64,000 nucleotides of DNA. Origin: Cordia subcordata (lineage: Eukaryota > Streptophyta > Magnoliopsida > Boraginales > Cordiaceae). Each line of letters begins with the position of its first letter. Position 1 is the stretch's first letter. The stretch lies in NCBI GenBank assembly GCA_028554755.1, contig JAPTOF010000001.1, positions 28,137,501 through 28,201,500 of the forward strand. Reading direction: 5' to 3'. A model generated the notes under the pieces. It searched no databases. It was not told where the DNA came from and saw nothing but the letters and a program-made list of their open reading frames with translations. A program made the translations under genes and the position numbers. This document shows, one piece after another, positions 21,458 to 33,640 of this stretch.

Positions 21458-22528
21458 TTCAGTAATGTGTTGAGTATGTGTCACAATGAAAGGTGTGGAG
21501 ATCATTTTAGTGGCAAAAAGACCGCCACGAAGGTCTTGCGATATGGATTCTTTTGGCTCACTCTCTTTAGGGATACCTAAGAGTATTGCAAAAAGTGTGT
21601 TAGATGTCAACAATCTGGGTCCATCTCTAGGAGAAACATGATGCCTTTATGCCCTATTCTTTCATGTGAGCTATTCGATGTTTGGGGTATAGATTTCATG
21701 TGTCCATTTCCACATTCCTTTAAGTGTTAATATATTTTAGTGGTCATAGACTATGTGTCCAAATTGGTTAAGGCTATTCTCACAAGCACTAATGACCATA
21801 GGGTAGTGGTGAAGTTTATTAAGGAGAACATTTTCTCTAGATTTGGAGTCCATAGGGTCTTGATTAGTAATAGTGGTTTACGTTTTCACCATAGGACATT
21901 GAAGGCCTTGTTGAGGAGATATTCGATTACCCAAAAAGTTGCTACTGCTTATCACCCACAAACTAGTGGATGAGTAAAGGTGTCCAATAGGGAGATTAAG
22001 CACATTTTAGAGAAAATGGTTAGGCCCGATATGAGATTTTGGTCTATTAGGTTGAATGATACTTTGTGGGCCTGCCATACCTTTTTAAAACTCCCAATGG
22101 TTTGTTTTCGCATAGATTGCTTTATAAGAAAGCTTGTCACTTACTGGTAGAGCTTGAACATAGGGCTTATTGGGCAATCAAGGCCTTGAACTTTGATTTG
22201 GCAACAGCAGGTGAGAAGAGGAAACTAGACCTAGCGGTGTTGAGTAGTGTATATTGGACACGTACAAGAACACCAAACTTTATAAGGATAGGATACGAGA
22301 ATTCATGGTAGACATATTCTTAAGAAAACATTCTTTCCCTCCAATAAAGTTTGGTTGTTTAACTCACGTTTAAAGCTCTTTTTAGGAATGCTCAAGTCAA
22401 GATGGGATGGTCTATATAAAGTGTCGGTTGCCTATCCTTCCAGAGTAGTCAAGATTATGAATTTGAAAGATGTCAACAGATGACAGTGAATAGACAGTGC
22501 CTAAAGCATGCATATGATATGAGCATGG
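21458..22528 (+). pseudogene. Integrase remnant
   Basis: Decayed zinc domain: the pairing histidine is kept in GDHFSGKK, and [17 protein letters not shown] follows. Core: [42 protein letters not shown] followed by a stop, [14 protein letters not shown]. The C-terminal region is frameshifted (LFNSRLKLFLG-like). It is close to 44300-45150 and ends at GCATGCATATGATATGAGCATGG, joined directly to gag sequence. Confidence 0.88.
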
Positions 22529-22530
22529 AC

Positions 22531-22860
22531 CTCCTAGTACTCCTCAGCCACTCCAGCAGCGACCCTGTTCTTCTAATCCTTTAGGGTTTTATTATGTCAA
22601 TCAAGCTAGGCCTCCTAGTACTCCTCAGCCACAGGCACTCGTTGCTCCCTCTAGCCGTCAGCCTTCTAACAATGACATGAGTGGGATAATGTAGTTCATT
22701 CAGAACCAGCAGCAAGAATTAGCAGAAAATAGGCAACAAATGGCTAAGTTTGAGGCACAGTTAGGATAGATTGCTAGTCAGTTGAGCACTAGAGACCCCA
22801 AGAAATTGCCTTCTCAGCTAGAGGTAAACCCTGAACTCTAGTCCTGTTCCTCTACTGATA
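22531..22860 (+). pseudogene. gag C-terminal fragment fused to an LTR
   Basis: This reads the glutamine-rich end of gag: QNQQQELAENRQQMAKFEAQLG, then QLSTRDPKKLPSQLEV, with in-frame stops. It ends at TCTACTGATA and is joined to an LTR at an internal position. The identical join occurs at 49320/49321. A short CCTCCTAGTACTCCTCAGCC segment appears twice (about 22530 and 22610). Confidence 0.85.
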
Positions 22861-24565
22861 TACTAAATGTTTAACTTTGTGCCTTAGGTGAGCTATAGGG
22901 CTAAAATGGAGCTTGAACGAGCATGAATCATGAAGATAAAAGTGGTACGGGTCGTGCAATGAAGGCCAAGAGCAAGAAAGAGGTTAATTAGAGGAGCCGG
23001 TCGACGTACAAAAATTGCTACGTTGACTAGCCATTCCAGATAGGAACCCATATTTAGCTGGTCAACCCCCTTAGAGAGCTTATCGACCTAGCCCTTAAAG
23101 AGCCGGCCGACCAGCCAGTCCAGAGAGCATCACTATGAAAGCTGATCAAGCTAAGAAGAAGAGGCAAGTTGACTGGTAATGCACAGCAGATGATATAAAA
23201 GCATGATTTTCAGATTTTAAAAGGGATTATCTTTAGACCTAACACACACAAAAAAAAACCCTAGCTACACCACCTCAAACACACACACAATCACACACTT
23301 CTCACCTAGATTCAAACTTGCTTGGAGGGTTTCAAACACTTTGATTGAAGCTACTCAGATTTGTATAAGAATTGCTAAGATGGAAGGGGAGTCTTCTATT
23401 CTCTCTTTCGTCCTCTTTTATATTATGTTTGAGTAGATTTGTTTAAGGTGATGATACTTGTGTAATGGGTTGATTCTATGCTTCTATATTATGGGATTTA
23501 ATGGCTTAAGTTATATGCAAATGCTATGTTTTTCTAGTTTCAATGGCTATTATTCAATACATGTCTAGGTGTTTGATAATATGCCTAAGAGAGTTGTAGA
23601 TGTATAAATTGAAGTCTATACGCTACTAAACACCTCTAATCTATTCTATAATCATATCTATACTTTTATGTGTGGATCTTGTGATATGGGTAATGCTTAT
23701 ATTCATGTCTATTTGCATGTTTGCATGCCAAGTAGTAAATATGGCTTGAATATTGCATACATGTTATCTCAAAAGTGATTTTATTGGTGTAATGCGAGCA
23801 TGACGACGGTTGGTAGTTGAATAAGCCCCTTTATTCCCAAACAGCTTGGCCTAGAACATGTATGAATGTGATAATAGGTCAAATCCCGCTGTAGTGACCT
23901 TAGAATGATGAGGCATAATTTAAGGCTAATTTAAATCGATTCTCCTTTGGCTTTAAATCTAGCCAATAGGTTTTAAGGGTAAATTTAGTCAACCCTAGCA
24001 ATACTAGGTCTTAGCTTTAAATCTAGGCAATGGCTTAGGTACCAGTGTAGGTTCGTTATAGGTCACCTGGGAAGGTAATTGGTGACTCTTTAGGCCCTAG
24101 GTTATAAGGACTATACCGTAGCTCTAGGAGGTGCCGCCTAGGGACAGACTCGACCAAGTCCTAGGGAGAAATTAGGACACTATTTAAGCAACCTAGTTAA
24201 AGAGCAACCAATCATTAAGCCATTCTATGTAAATCCCATATTATTTGAGGCTAGGATCACCGATTAGCAAGTAGATGTCACTCTAATCCCTTTCATTTGT
24301 TAGTTACCTCTAGATAGTTTGTCCTTATCCTTTCTATTCCCTTAGTGTAGTTTTATTTTCTTTAGCTAGAGCTCCTGATCATCCAAAAACACCAAAAAAT
24401 AGTTAGTTTAGGTTTCGTTTTAGGCATTCCCTAAGACATACACACGTAGAATCCATCCCACAACATAGCCTTTCTACGGTTCGATACCCGTTCTCATATA
24501 CACTACACTGAATCAATCCGTGGGCTTATGGGTTTTTAGAGCTTGCACTTGAGAGACGACTATCA
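22861..24565 (+). repeat. Family-C LTR, 5'-truncated
   Basis: The sequence is collinear with 45735-47433, so about the first 150 bp of the LTR are missing. It contains degenerate GGTCGACC palindromes (about 22990-23130), TATA at 23194-23201, and TTTAAATC hairpins (about 23940 and 24025). It ends CTATCA at 24565. Confidence 0.88.
23194..23201 (+). promoter_or_regulatory. LTR TATA box
   Basis: TATAAAAG lies downstream of the palindrome cluster, as at 46064 and 49654. Confidence 0.55.
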
Positions 24566-26162
24566 TAGAACTTACACTAGAGATAGGCTTAAGTGAAGTA
24601 ATTGTACATAGTTTAGTTTAAAAAGTAAACGCTACACTAATTACTCATCTTTGATGATTTAGGTGATTTCGGGTTTGTTGCCGAGATCACACAATGAAGG
24701 GTGATGAAGACCATGGGTATACGGGTCATGAGAAAGAATTTGGAAGCAAAAGAACACGAAGAATGAAGACCTCAAGATGAACTGGTAGACCCACAAGAAC
24801 AGCCGATTGACTCGCTTGGTTAGCAGATAATTCCAGAGGAGAATTGTCTGTGACTGTTGAGCTTACCAGCTGACCTTAGTCTCTAAATTTGGGTTGGTTG
24901 ACCCCTTTTACTACTGGATAGCCAGTTAGGCCAGTTGGTAATAACGCTGAAGGCCATAAATAGGGCTCACTGTTATCACTTTTTATCGATCATTCACCAC
25001 CCTTTCTCATACCCCAACACATATACAAAACCTTACCTTCACCCATCTCTAATGCATACACTAACATACACATACCCCCACCTAGATTCCAGCATACTTG
25101 AAGGGTTTGAAACACTTGGATTGGAGTTTGCTCAAGGGATTTGTACAAGAATAGCTAAGATGAAAGGGGAACTTCCTATTCTCTCTTTCATCCTATTTTA
25201 TATTATGTTTGAGTAGACTTGTTTAGGGTGATTAAACTTGTGCAATGGGTTGATTATATACTCTTATGTTATGGGATTTGATGGCCTAATATATATATAT
25301 ACATATTTTTTTTCCTGCTTCAATTGCTATTGTTCAATACATGTCTAGGCGTTTGATAATATGCTTATGAGAGTTGCATATGTATAAATTGAAGTTTGTT
25401 TGCTACTAAACACCTCATCCATTCTACAATCATGTTTAAGTGTTTATGTCTGGATTTTATGAAGTGGGTAATGCTTATATTCATGTTTATGTGTATGTTT
25501 GCATGCCTAGTAGTAAATATGGCCTCAATATTGCATACAAGTTGGTTCCAAAGTACTTTTAATAGTGTAATCCGAGCATGACGACGTTTGATAGTCAAAT
25601 AGATTCCTTTATTCACAAACACCTTGGCCTAAAACATGTATGAATGTGCTAATAGGTCAAATCCTGCTATAGTGACACCAGAATGGTGATGTGTAATTTA
25701 GGGCTAGCCTAGTTTGAGTCTCCTTTGGCTTTAAATCTAGCCAATTGTTTTTTGAATAGGTTAAGTCGACCCTAGTGACACTGGGTCTTGCCTTTAAATC
25801 CAGCCAACAGTTTAGGTACTAGGGTTGGTTCATTCTAGGTCACCTAGGAAGCTAGTTAGTCACTCTTTGTTTGTTTCACCTTAATCCCTTCCATTTGTTG
25901 AATTCCTTCCAAATTAATTTGTTTCCTCACTTTCCATTCCCATAGCGTAGTTTTATTTCCTTTAGTTAGAGCTCCTTAATCTAAAACCCTAAAAGAAAGG
26001 TTAGTTTAGATTTTCTTTTACGCACATTCTAGGACACACACACAGAGAATCCAATCCATAAATTAGCCTCCCTATGGTTTGACAACCATTCTCACATATA
26101 CTACATTGCATTGATCTGTGCACTTGCGAGTCTTTAGGGCTTGCACTTCTAGAGAGACATCA
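24566..26162 (+). repeat. 5' LTR of Element 2 (family C, truncated)
   Basis: It begins TAGAACTTACACTAGAG directly against the LTR end at 24565 and ends GACATCA. A TATA-like CATAAATAG is at 24955-24963. It lacks the segment between AGTCACTCTT and the CCTTCCATTTG block that the 3' LTR has; the same gap is in 51025-52618. Confidence 0.85.
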
Positions 26163-26168
26163 ACTTCT

Positions 26169-26186
26169 TGGCGCTATTGCCGGGAA
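26169..26186 (+). other. Primer-binding site of Element 2
   Basis: TGGCGCTATTGCCGGGAA is a decayed tRNA-Asp complement, six bases after the LTR end. Confidence 0.85.
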
Positions 26187-26478
26187 GGCACAGTGGTTTG
26201 TGTTCCTTGCTTATGTGTTTTAGTTGTTGCTTTTTGTTTGTTTTGCTTTATTTTGTTAGCTTGCTTTAGTAGTTGTTTATCTTGCTTTGTGTTTAGTTCC
26301 TTTGATCTTTTTGTGTTTACTTTCATGCTTAGCCTAGTTTGCTTGTTTAGATTTCTTAATTTGCTTTGGCCTTTGTTTTTGTTTTTAGTAGACTTTCTAA
26401 GTTTGTGGCTTATTTGCTATAGCTTTGAGATTGTTGAAGTTTCAAAGGTTGAAGTGGCCGGAGTTAGGACAGTGTTCC
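26187..26478 (+). other. T-rich gag leader of Element 2
   Basis: Non-coding leader with repeated GCTTGCTTTAGT-like runs. The long hydrophobic frame across it is an effect of T-richness and recurs in every leader here (11619, 47458, 52649). Confidence 0.7.
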
Positions 26479-28560
26479 ATGATTGGTAGAAGCTCCCTTA
26501 GGAATACCTTAGTTCTGTTTAATCCTGAACCCGATAAGATTGCACGACACATTAGGAATTAGGAAATCTTCTTGAGGAGATGGCTGGTCTAAATAACCCC
26601 TCTATCTCTCCCATTCCCTCTATGAATCCCATTCCACTACATGATCACCATGGGCATCAAGCTCAAAACCATTTTAGAGAAGAGCCCTTTAAATCATACC
26701 TACACATGGACGATGAGCCGACACTTGGGGGAATTCTTCCACCTCAATGCCATCGAGCCTAATTTGGCTATTAATATTCCAGGGTTGATGGAGGCTAGTT
26801 TTGAGATTAAGCCTAACATGTTGGCTATGCTCCCTTCCTTCTATGGGAGGAGCAACGAGAGTCCCTCGGACACATTACCAATTTTGTATAAATGAGTTCC
26901 ACCCTACATGTCCCTAATGTGTCTCAAGAGGTCAATCATCTTAGGTTGTTCCTGTTCACCGTTAAGGATAAGGCTAAGTCTTGGTTTCATTCTTTAACAA
27001 GTGCTTGTATCTTATCCTTAGTTGAGCTTTAATCTAGGTTCTATCAAAAATACTTTCTTACGGCCAAGACGGCCAACCTTAGGGCTTCCATTATGACATT
27101 CTCCCAACATCATCTAGAGTCCTTTCATGAGGCTTGGGAGAGGTTCAACGACCTTCTTAGACAATGTTCTCTTTATAGATATGATAAATATCATTTAATC
27201 CAATATTTCTTTCGAGGTTTAAATGATCAAAATAGGATGATGATCAATGCCACCTCCACTGGTGGATTTTATAATTTAAGGGTGAGTGAGGTGTAGGAGT
27301 AAATGGATTTGTTAGTCGAGAACTCTTTCCAAAATTCAGCTATAGAAGGTCTAGTCAGGAGTGAATAAAAGAGGTGTTCATGAGGTTGGAGTTGCTCTAG
27401 ATTTGCTTGTTAAGGTAGAGGCCTCAACGAATAAGCTAGATCAATTCATTACTTTGTCCCTTTCCTCTCATGGTTATAGGACTAGTTTCATAGGTTCTTC
27501 CTCTACCCCTTCGGTAGCGAAGGTGTGTGTGTTGTGTTCTGAGTCATCCCACGAGACCATAACATGCCTCTTAACACCCCAATTTCCCGAGTTCATGCAA
27601 GAGCAAGTGCAACTACGCAGGGTTATTCTCGTAAGCACAATCCATATTCCAACACATACAATCCGGGTTGAAGGTACAACCCTAAGGTTCTTAGAGATAG
27701 GGTCACCATAAGTCTTATTCCCAGTCTTAGGCCCCACTCTAGTAGTGACCCCGTCTTGCTAACCCTTCGAGGTTTTACAATGTCCCTCAACCTCGGCTTC
27801 CTACTGCTCCTTTGTAACAAGCACTCCCCACTCCCTCTAGTAGCCAGTCCCCTAGTAATGATATGATGAAGATGATGTAGTTTATTTGGAATTAGCAACA
27901 GGCTTTAGCTAGTCAGTAGTAGGTATTAGCAAATAATAGATAAGAGATGACTAGCTATAGGTAGCAGATGCTAGGTTTGAGGCATAGTTAGGGCAGTTTG
28001 TCACGCAGTTGAGCACTAAGGACCCCAAGAAGTTTCCTTCTCAGCTGGAGGTGATCCCTAGATCTTATTCTGTTCCTCTACTGATACCACTTATCCCCCT
28101 CAGGCCTAAGCTAAGGCTGTTACTACTCTTAGAAACAGTAAAAAAGTGAAAAATAAAATAGGAGTTGACTATGCAGTGCTTGTACCTAGTGGTCCTTCTG
28201 AGTTGAGAAAGCCTGATTGTAGCCCTGTAAAGAGCTAATAGAGTTGAACCCGTTAGAGACCATGGAGAGAGTAGTACTTCTCGGCCACATCGGGAAGGAA
28301 AGGAGCTCATTGATGATTTCTATGTGTTTAGAGGTATTACACCTAGAGTTCCCTTCCCATATGCTTTAGAGAGGCCCATACCTAGTGAGGATTCTATGTT
28401 TTTCAAGATATTAGAGTATCTTAAGGACCTTAAGGTCAATCTTCCTTTGATAGATGTGATTCTTTCTATTCCTCCTATTCTAAGTTCTTCAAGGACCTTT
28501 GTATGGGGTAGCGTAGATTACCGAACATTCCTAAGAAGGTGAAGCTCAGAGAGAAAGGGA
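26479..28560 (+). pseudogene. gag of Element 2
   Basis: The start is set at the ATG matching MLGR(S)SLRN. Recognisable parts are FEIKPNMLAMLPSFYGRSNESP, MTFSQHHLESFHEAWERFNDLLRQC, a complete knuckle CVLCSESSHETITC (27526-27567), and a decayed PYSNTYN block near 27645. Glutamine-rich repeats full of TAG codons, probably CAG to TAG, follow near 27890-27990. At least ten stops or frameshifts are visible. The family role is the particle shell and RNA binding. Confidence 0.88.
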
Positions 28561-29280
28561 TTAGTATTTGTACTTCGGGCCTCCTGCCCAAGATGAGTGA
28601 CCCTAGAGCTTTAACCATTCCTTATAGGATCCGTGAGACCAAGATTGATCACACCTTGCAAGATTTATGGTCCAGTATGAATCTCATTCCCTATTTCATC
28701 TATTAGCTATGAGGTCTAGATGAGTTTTCCCCTACAGAAGTTACTCATCAGCTAGCTGATAGATCTAATCATAGACCTGGGGGGTGGTAGAGGATGTTAT
28801 GGTCTATGTAGGTGAGTTTGAGTACCCGGTTGACTTCATCATATTAGATATCGATTTGAGTCATGATTTGAGACATTCTACGCTCGTCTTTTTAGGTCAC
28901 CCCTTCCTTGCTACCACAGATGTTATTATTCATTATAGGTTAGGTTTATTAGAGATGAAATTTGAGAATTTGAGGTCTACTATGAATGTTTTTGAGGTGG
29001 TGATTAGGGCTAGTGTAGGAGGAGAAGAGAATGGAGAAGAGTGCTTTAAAGTGGATGTTATTAATTCTTATGTCGAGGGCTTTGTAGATAGGACCATGAT
29101 TGATGGAGAAGATTTGAGGAATTTGTGGATTTATTGACTAACTTTGATTTAGAGGCCTTAGAGAAGAAATGTGCAGCTTCTATCTCCTTAATTGGGGATT
29201 CCATGATTGATAAGTCATTGGAGGTTGTTCTTTTTACTCTTGATTCTAGTGATATCCCAGTTGATGATGTTGAGATTAAG
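28561..29280 (+). pseudogene. Protease and linker of Element 2
   Basis: RIRETKIDHTLQDLWSSMNLIP carries the active site as DLW instead of DLG, so the conserved glycine is lost. The downstream protease region reads VMVYVGEFEYPVDFIILDIDL. The linker (GEENGEECFKVDVINSYVEG) is acidic, as in Element 1. Its relative at 55031-55542 has a roughly 225-bp deletion here but keeps DLGSS. Confidence 0.85.
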
Positions 29281-30360
29281 TTCTCCTTGGTTGAGCCTAG
29301 CCTATCTTTAAAGCTCAAACCCCTTCTCGAGTATTTAAAGTATGCTTTCCTAGGCCTTAGTGAGACTTTTCCAGTTATCATAGCTTCCAAGCTTTCTAGT
29401 GAGCATGAGAAGAGTGTCCTATAGGTTCTTAGGAAACATAAGAAGGCAATCGGGTGGAAAATTAATGATTTGAGAGGTATTGACCATTCGGTTTGTATGC
29501 ATTGTATTCACCTTAATGATGGAGCCAATCCTTCTAGGAAAATGCAAAGAAGGCTAAACCTATATATGAGCGAAGTAGTTGAAAAGAGATCATTAAGCTC
29601 TTAGATGCAAGCATTATTTATTTGATCTCTAATAGTGAGTGGGGTCGTCCGGTCCAAGCAGTCCCTAAAAAGTTTGGGATCAAGGATGTAGAGAATGAGA
29701 GAGGAGAGCTTATCACTACATGAACTTACACGGGTTGGAGAGTTTGTATTGACTATAGGAAACTCAACTCCAAAACCAGGAAGGATCATTTCCCATTGCC
29801 TTTCTAGACCATATCTTAAATAGAATAGATGGGCATAGCTACTATTATTTTCTAAATGGCTAGTATAATCAGATCCCTGTGTTTCCCGAGGACCACCTTT
29901 ACTTGTCCCTATGTAAGTTTTGTCTATAGGACGATTCCCTCCGGTTTATGTAATGCTCCAACAACATTTCAGAGATGTATGATGGCCATTTTTAGTTACT
30001 GATGTAGAAGCAATTAGAGATTTTCACAGATGACTTCTTTGTCTTTGGTGATATTTTTGATGAGTGCTTAAGTAACCTATCTTTAGTCTTAGACCGCTAT
30101 GTTGAGTAGAACTTAGTATTGAGTTGGAGAAGTCTTACTTCATGGTTCAGCGGGGGATAGTTTGGGGTCATGTAGTTTTATTTAGTGGCATTCAAGTTGA
30201 CCCGGCTAAGGTAGAATTAATTGAGAAGTTGCTTGTCCCTAAGTGTGTTAAAGATGTTAGTTCTTTTCTAGGGCGTGTAGGATTCTACTATAGGTTCATC
30301 AAGGATTTTTGCTACATTGTGTATCCCTTGTCTAGGCTCTTAGCATAAGATGTGTATTTT
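29281..30360 (+). pseudogene. Reverse transcriptase of Element 2
   Basis: LSLKLKPLLEYLKYAFLG starts the domain. NSKTRKD and FPLPF are followed by the one-base frameshift at about 29799-29810 that Element 1 also has. The catalytic segment is degraded: the FMDD region near 30020 reads FHR and then a stop. The connection segment (VELIEKLLVPKCVKDVSSFLG, YRFIKDF) is open to about 30348. Confidence 0.85.
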
Positions 30361-30980
30361 GAGTTTGATGATGAGTGTGTTAGACCTTTCAATTGGCTTA
30401 ACTCCTTACTGTCTATCTCCCCGATCATCCAGCCACTTGACTATAGTTTCTTATTCCAGGTTATGTGTGACGCATCTGACTATGCAATAGAAGCTATATT
30501 TGGTCAATAGCATGACAAGTTACCCCATGTAGTGTACTATACTAGCAAGACTCTTGATAAAGCCTAAAAGAACCATACCACCACAGAAAAAAAGCTTCTA
30601 GTCGTTGTCTTTTCACTTGAGAAGTTTAGGTCGTACATCCTAAGGTCCAAAGTGATTATCCATACTGATCTTACATCATTGAGGCATTTGCTAGCTAAGA
30701 AAGAATCTAAGGCCCACTTGATTAGGTGGTTACTTCTCCTTTAAGAGTTTGACATTGAAATTCGGGAAAGAAAATGGGTAGTGAAAATCTAGTTACGGAT
30801 CACCTTTCCCGTCTTGCTAGTGAGTCTTCCAGCGATCTATCCCCTTTTTGTAATTCTTTTCCTGACAAAAAATTGTTTGCCGTCTCTCATCACACATCAT
30901 GGTTTGCTCACACTGTCAATTATCTCGCCACAAGGCATTTTCCCTCCCATTGAGAAAAGGGGGAGAGAGGGAGAGAGAGA
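30361..30980 (+). pseudogene. RNase H and tether of Element 2
   Basis: Parts: VMCDASDYAI, TTTEKKLLVVVFSLEKFRSYIL, a decayed VIIHTDLTSLRHLL, and LVTDHLSRLASESSSDL. The histidine of TDH is lost. Several frameshifts are present, and a GAGA-type simple repeat (30961-30985) lies at the end. Confidence 0.82.
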
Positions 30981-32165
30981 GAGATATAGGTTTTTAGCAC
31001 AAGTAAGACATTTCTTTTGGGAGGATCCTTATCTTTTTGAAGTATGCACATATCATGTGATTCACTGATGTATGCTCGAGGACGAGTTCGAGAGTGTGTT
31101 GAGTATATGTCACGATAAGGGGTGTGGTAGGCATTTTAGTGGAAAATAGACTGTAGCGAAGGTCTTGCAATGTGGATTATTTTAGGCCACTCTCTTTAGG
31201 GATGCCCAAGAGTATTGCAAAAGGTGTGTTAGATGTCAACAATCTAGGTCTATCTCTGGTAGAAACATGATGCCATTATCCCCTGTTCTTCCATGTGAGC
31301 TATTTGATGTTTGGGGTGCAAATCTCATGGGTATATTCCCACCTTTCTTTAGGTACCAATACATTTTAGTGGCCATTGATTATGTGTCTAAATAGGTTGG
31401 CTATTCCCACATGTTCTAATGACCATAGAGTAGTGGTAAAATTCATTAAGGAGAACATTTTCTCTAGATTTGGAGTCCCTAGAGTCTTCATTAGTGATAG
31501 AGGTTTCCATTTTCACCATAGGATGCTAGAGGCTTTGTTGAGGAGATATTTAGACCCATAAGGTTGCTATACCTTATCACTTGCAAATTGGTGGACAAGT
31601 AGAGGTGTCCAATAGGGAGATCAAGTACATTTTAGAGAAGATGGTTAGGCCTGATAGCCGAGATGATCCATTAGGTTGAATGATGTTTTATGCGCCTACC
31701 ATATCACTTTTAATACTCCCATTGGTATGTCTTCGTATTGGTTGGTTTATGGGAAAACTTGTCATTTGTCGATAGAACTTGAGCAAAGGACTTATTAGGC
31801 AATCAAGCCCTAAACATTGATTTGGCAAGAGTGGTTGAAAAGAAAAAGCTTGACCTAGCGAAATTGGAGGAGCTTAGATTTGAGGCTTACAAGAATGCCA
31901 AACTTTATAAGGATAGAATGAAAAGGATTCACAATAAACACATCCTTAAGAAATCATTCAGTCCCTCCAATAAATTTTGCTTGTTTAACTCACGTTTGAA
32001 GCCTTTTCCATGTAAGCTCAAGGTAAGATGGGATGGTCCATATGAAGTGTTAGTTGCCTACCCTTTTAGAGGAGTCAAGATTAGGAATTTAAAGAATGGT
32101 TGAGAGATGATAGTGAATAGGCAACACCTGAAGCATGCATATGATATAAGCATAGCTTGTGTGGA
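30981..32165 (+). pseudogene. Integrase of Element 2
   Basis: Zinc domain: [29 protein letters not shown]. Core: CELFDVWG, then NLMG in place of IDFMG, so the first catalytic aspartate looks lost; then [23 protein letters not shown] and [18 protein letters not shown]-terminus: LEELRFEAYKNAKLYKDR through FNSRLKPFPCKL and RWDGPYEVLVAYPFRGVKI, open from 31822 to 32100. Multiple stops are present. Confidence 0.88.
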
Positions 32166-33619
32166 GGTTTTAATGCTTCAGGACCCCATCTGTAAAGGTT
32201 GACAACATAGTGGTTAGTGCTACTAGGAGGCAACCTAGGATAAATTTTACAATTTTTTCATTTGTTTTGTTTTCCTTTCTTTTGTTTTCTTTCTTTTTCT
32301 TTCACCCACACCAAAGTGTTGAATCGTGATCCTTTGTCCCATAAGATACACCGTTGCTTAATTATTGCACATGCCAATGCAAGCTTGCATAGGCGATGCC
32401 GTTAACCTTGTTTTCTTTGTGAGTGCTGGGGGTTTATGAGTCATAAGATTAGTAGTATGGTGATTTATCATTGGCATGAAGAGCTTTGAAGATAATGCAA
32501 GTTTGTATCTATTCTTTCTCCACTTATTCCCTATGTTTCTATCCCATCCCCACCACTCATACTTGCTTTATGATGCCAATTTACTTGTTTATGTGCTTTA
32601 CTCTATTTGCTTGAGGACAAGCGAAGTTTAGGTTTAGGGGTGTGTGGGTTTGGTCTTATTGTTTTATGTTTTCTTGGTGCAGATTGCATTATTTGGTTAA
32701 AATTGATGAAAATTTTTCAACATTGATACATGTTTGTTTTATGTTTTCTTAGGCTAGATTGCATTATTTGGTTAAAATTGATGAAAAGTTTTCAATTTTG
32801 ATGCATGTAGAGTTGTTTATTTCTTAGGTGATCATTGTATTGTCTTTTGAGTTTGACTCAATTGATTGGTAAATATGCGAAACACTGTGGGGAAGTGAAT
32901 GGAGTGGATTGAAAACTGGGTTTTGGAGGGGAGGAATGAGTACCTTTAAAAATGCCCTTTGTAGCCACCCCACAACTTGGTAGAAAAGAGTGTTGAAAAA
33001 GGGTCGTTGATGTGAGTGCCTCTTCCTTGATTGGTTCTTTTTTCATGTTCCTTAGCATTTCTTTTTCTTTTATTTTTGTAATGCAATACAAAGTACAAAA
33101 AATCCCAAAAAAATTGAAAAAGCCAGAAAACGGTGCAAAAAGATGAGAAAAGAACTTGGAAAATTGAAAATAAAATTAAAAAAGTAGAGAAAAAAGCCAA
33201 AGCACCAAAAAGTTTTGTGAATCAGTGCATAAGTGACACAATGTCAACTTAGCACATGCTATCATCTTTGTATATGTATGAATAAGGTGTTTTACATATA
33301 TATTTTCATCTTTTCTTGTCTTTAAGGCCTTGTGCATATTCGGGAGGCTATTTTAGTAGAAAAGGCATGAAATATCAACATCTCAAGTGCGTGCATTGGA
33401 ATCTTAGGCTTGTGGCAATTTGGCTACTTACGAAGTTCCGAAAAGGTACAAGGCCCTTTATGAGTAAAAAGAGGATCCACGGAGGCTTGGGGATCTCTTC
33501 ACAATAGGAATGCCCCATTCATGTTTCTTATGCTAACCTTGACAATGAGTCAACCCGTTAGGCAACCCTTTGCATCGGCTTTGAAAACAATCTTAAGATT
33601 GGGCTTAGTTGGGGACAAA
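32166..33619 (+). other. 3' non-coding region of Element 2
   Basis: About 1.45 kb with no coding potential and no env-like gene. Landmarks shared with families B and D: TTGAGGACAAGCGAAG near 32610, an A-rich run (33090-33190), AAGTGACACAATGTCAACTT near 33230, and a GGGAGGC block near 33340. Confidence 0.75.
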
Positions 33620-33640
33620 CAAGGAGAAGTTTAGGGGTGA
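33620..33640 (+). other. Polypurine tract of Element 2
   Basis: AAGGAGAAGTTTAGGGGTGA lies directly before the LTR start at 33641. The adjoining hairpin is decayed here. Confidence 0.75.

Noticed and set aside
26118..26489. Hydrophobic frame that looks like a membrane protein
   Set aside because: It spans an LTR end, a primer site and a T-rich leader. The same artefact recurs at 11619-11807, 47388-47696 and 52649-52927.
30955..30990. GAGA repeat as a regulatory element
   Set aside because: It lies in the degraded RNase H-integrase tether and is matched by a shorter run at 19420. A simple-sequence expansion is enough to explain it.
32166..33619. Possible env-like gene after integrase
   Set aside because: Some Athila elements have one, but no frame here is longer than background and the region matches non-coding 3' DNA of families B and D.
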